Part shown: positions 63,731 through 64,000 of the stretch, one piece after another
Numbering within the stretch: the first letter of the stretch is position 1
Layout of the letters: each line of letters begins with the position of its first letter
Source: JABFXX01 sp036489755
GTDB taxonomy: Bacteria > Myxococcota_A > Polyangia > Haliangiales > Haliangiaceae
Assembly: GCA_036489755.1 (NCBI GenBank)
Contig: DASXFD010000038.1
Coordinates: 162,369-226,368, forward strand
Length of the DNA stretch: 64,000 bases
Direction: 5' to 3'
Notes under the pieces: model-generated
Seen by the model: only the letters and a program-made list of their open reading frames with translations
What the model was told of the DNA's origin: nothing
Database searches by the model: none
Translations under genes and position numbers: made by a program

Positions 63731-64000
63731 ATGAGGCTGCAGATCGTCCTTCTCGGGCTCGCGATGAGCTGCGAGGGCGCCCACCGCGATCGCGATGGCA
63801 TGCAGCCGTTCGTGCCGTCCAACGCGCCGACGTTCGGCGACTTCGGCTCGGACGAGCTGACCGTCGCGCCGCCCGATGGCTCGTTCGATACCGACCACGA
63901 CTGCACGGCGACGTCGGCGCTCGGCGCGTGCACCGCGCTGACCGATGCGTGCGTGTGCCGCGCCGCGACGATCTCGATCGGCACGCTGCACGTCACCGGC
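63731..64000 (+). CDS. N-terminal part of a putative lipoprotein (cut by the window end)
   Basis: 90 codons with no stop, so the 3' end lies outside the window. The ATG opens a short signal LQIVLLGLAMSC with Cys14 as a likely lipid anchor, followed by a Pro/Asp-rich linker and a Cys-containing stretch (CTATSALGACTALTDACVC). This matches the style of the other small lipoproteins here. No ribosome binding site is evident. Confidence 0.6.
   Translation, partial: MRLQIVLLGLAMSCEGAHRDRDGMQPFVPSNAPTFGDFGSDELTVAPPDGSFDTDHDCTATSALGACTALTDACVCRAATISIGTLHVTG

Overview
The window is chromosomal DNA from a very GC-rich Gram-negative bacterium. The gene content points to Myxococcota (former Deltaproteobacteria), possibly the Kofleriaceae/Haliangium side. 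Reasons are the cinA-thpR-recA order, many small lipoproteins with Asp/Gly/Ser-rich N-termini, an Oar-like TonB-dependent receptor, a Ser/Thr kinase fused to an AAA+/TPR module, a PP2C phosphatase, and a MoxR/DUF58/BatA locus. The taxonomic placement is inference. I saw no prophage, insertion sequence, CRISPR array, rRNA or tRNA. Coding density is very high, and no gap exceeds about 210 bases.

Left part (1-6.2 kb): a Fur-family regulator, a small coiled-coil protein, a leftward operon (PP2C phosphatase, YceI-like protein, lipoprotein), then cinA, a tiny TIGR02996-domain gene on the opposite strand, thpR and recA. cinA carries two near-identical 30-bp in-frame inserts. A LexA-box-like palindrome lies inside thpR upstream of recA. 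From 6.3 to 11.5 kb an Ig-like-domain lipoprotein and an Oar-like TonB-dependent receptor form a unit closed by a clear intrinsic terminator. From 11.5 to 15.7 kb come a membrane protein, a TPR protein, an unknown protein and radA.

Middle part (15.8-35 kb): a leftward envelope operon encodes a beta-propeller/c-type cytochrome lipoprotein and two more lipoproteins, with an outer-membrane barrel gene upstream. It is followed by a lipoprotein-nagZ-hypothetical operon and an orphan 57-residue peptide with a double-glycine leader. Next is a large leftward operon (DUF4175-like coiled-coil membrane protein, TPR/zinc-peptidase, MoxR ATPase, DUF58 protein, BatA-like protein), divergent from an ECF sigma factor with a probable membrane-bound regulator.

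Right part (36-64 kb): an unusual AsmA-like/GT51 glycosyltransferase fusion, several lipoproteins, an FAD-dependent desaturase-like enzyme coupled to the kinase/AAA+/TPR giant, trmH, a class A penicillin-binding protein (PBP1A), a solute-binding protein with an NtrY-like histidine kinase, Cys-rich secreted proteins, dapA, a second TIGR02996 protein, an adenosine deaminase-like gene, dapB, and a cluster of membrane glycosyltransferase-like proteins. A lipoprotein gene runs off the right end.

The recurring theme is envelope biogenesis: peptidoglycan polymerases, recycling by NagZ, diaminopimelate synthesis by DapA/DapB, and many lipoproteins. The most unusual signals are short repeats and hairpins inserted in frame in genes or placed at translation starts, and the orphan double-glycine peptide.
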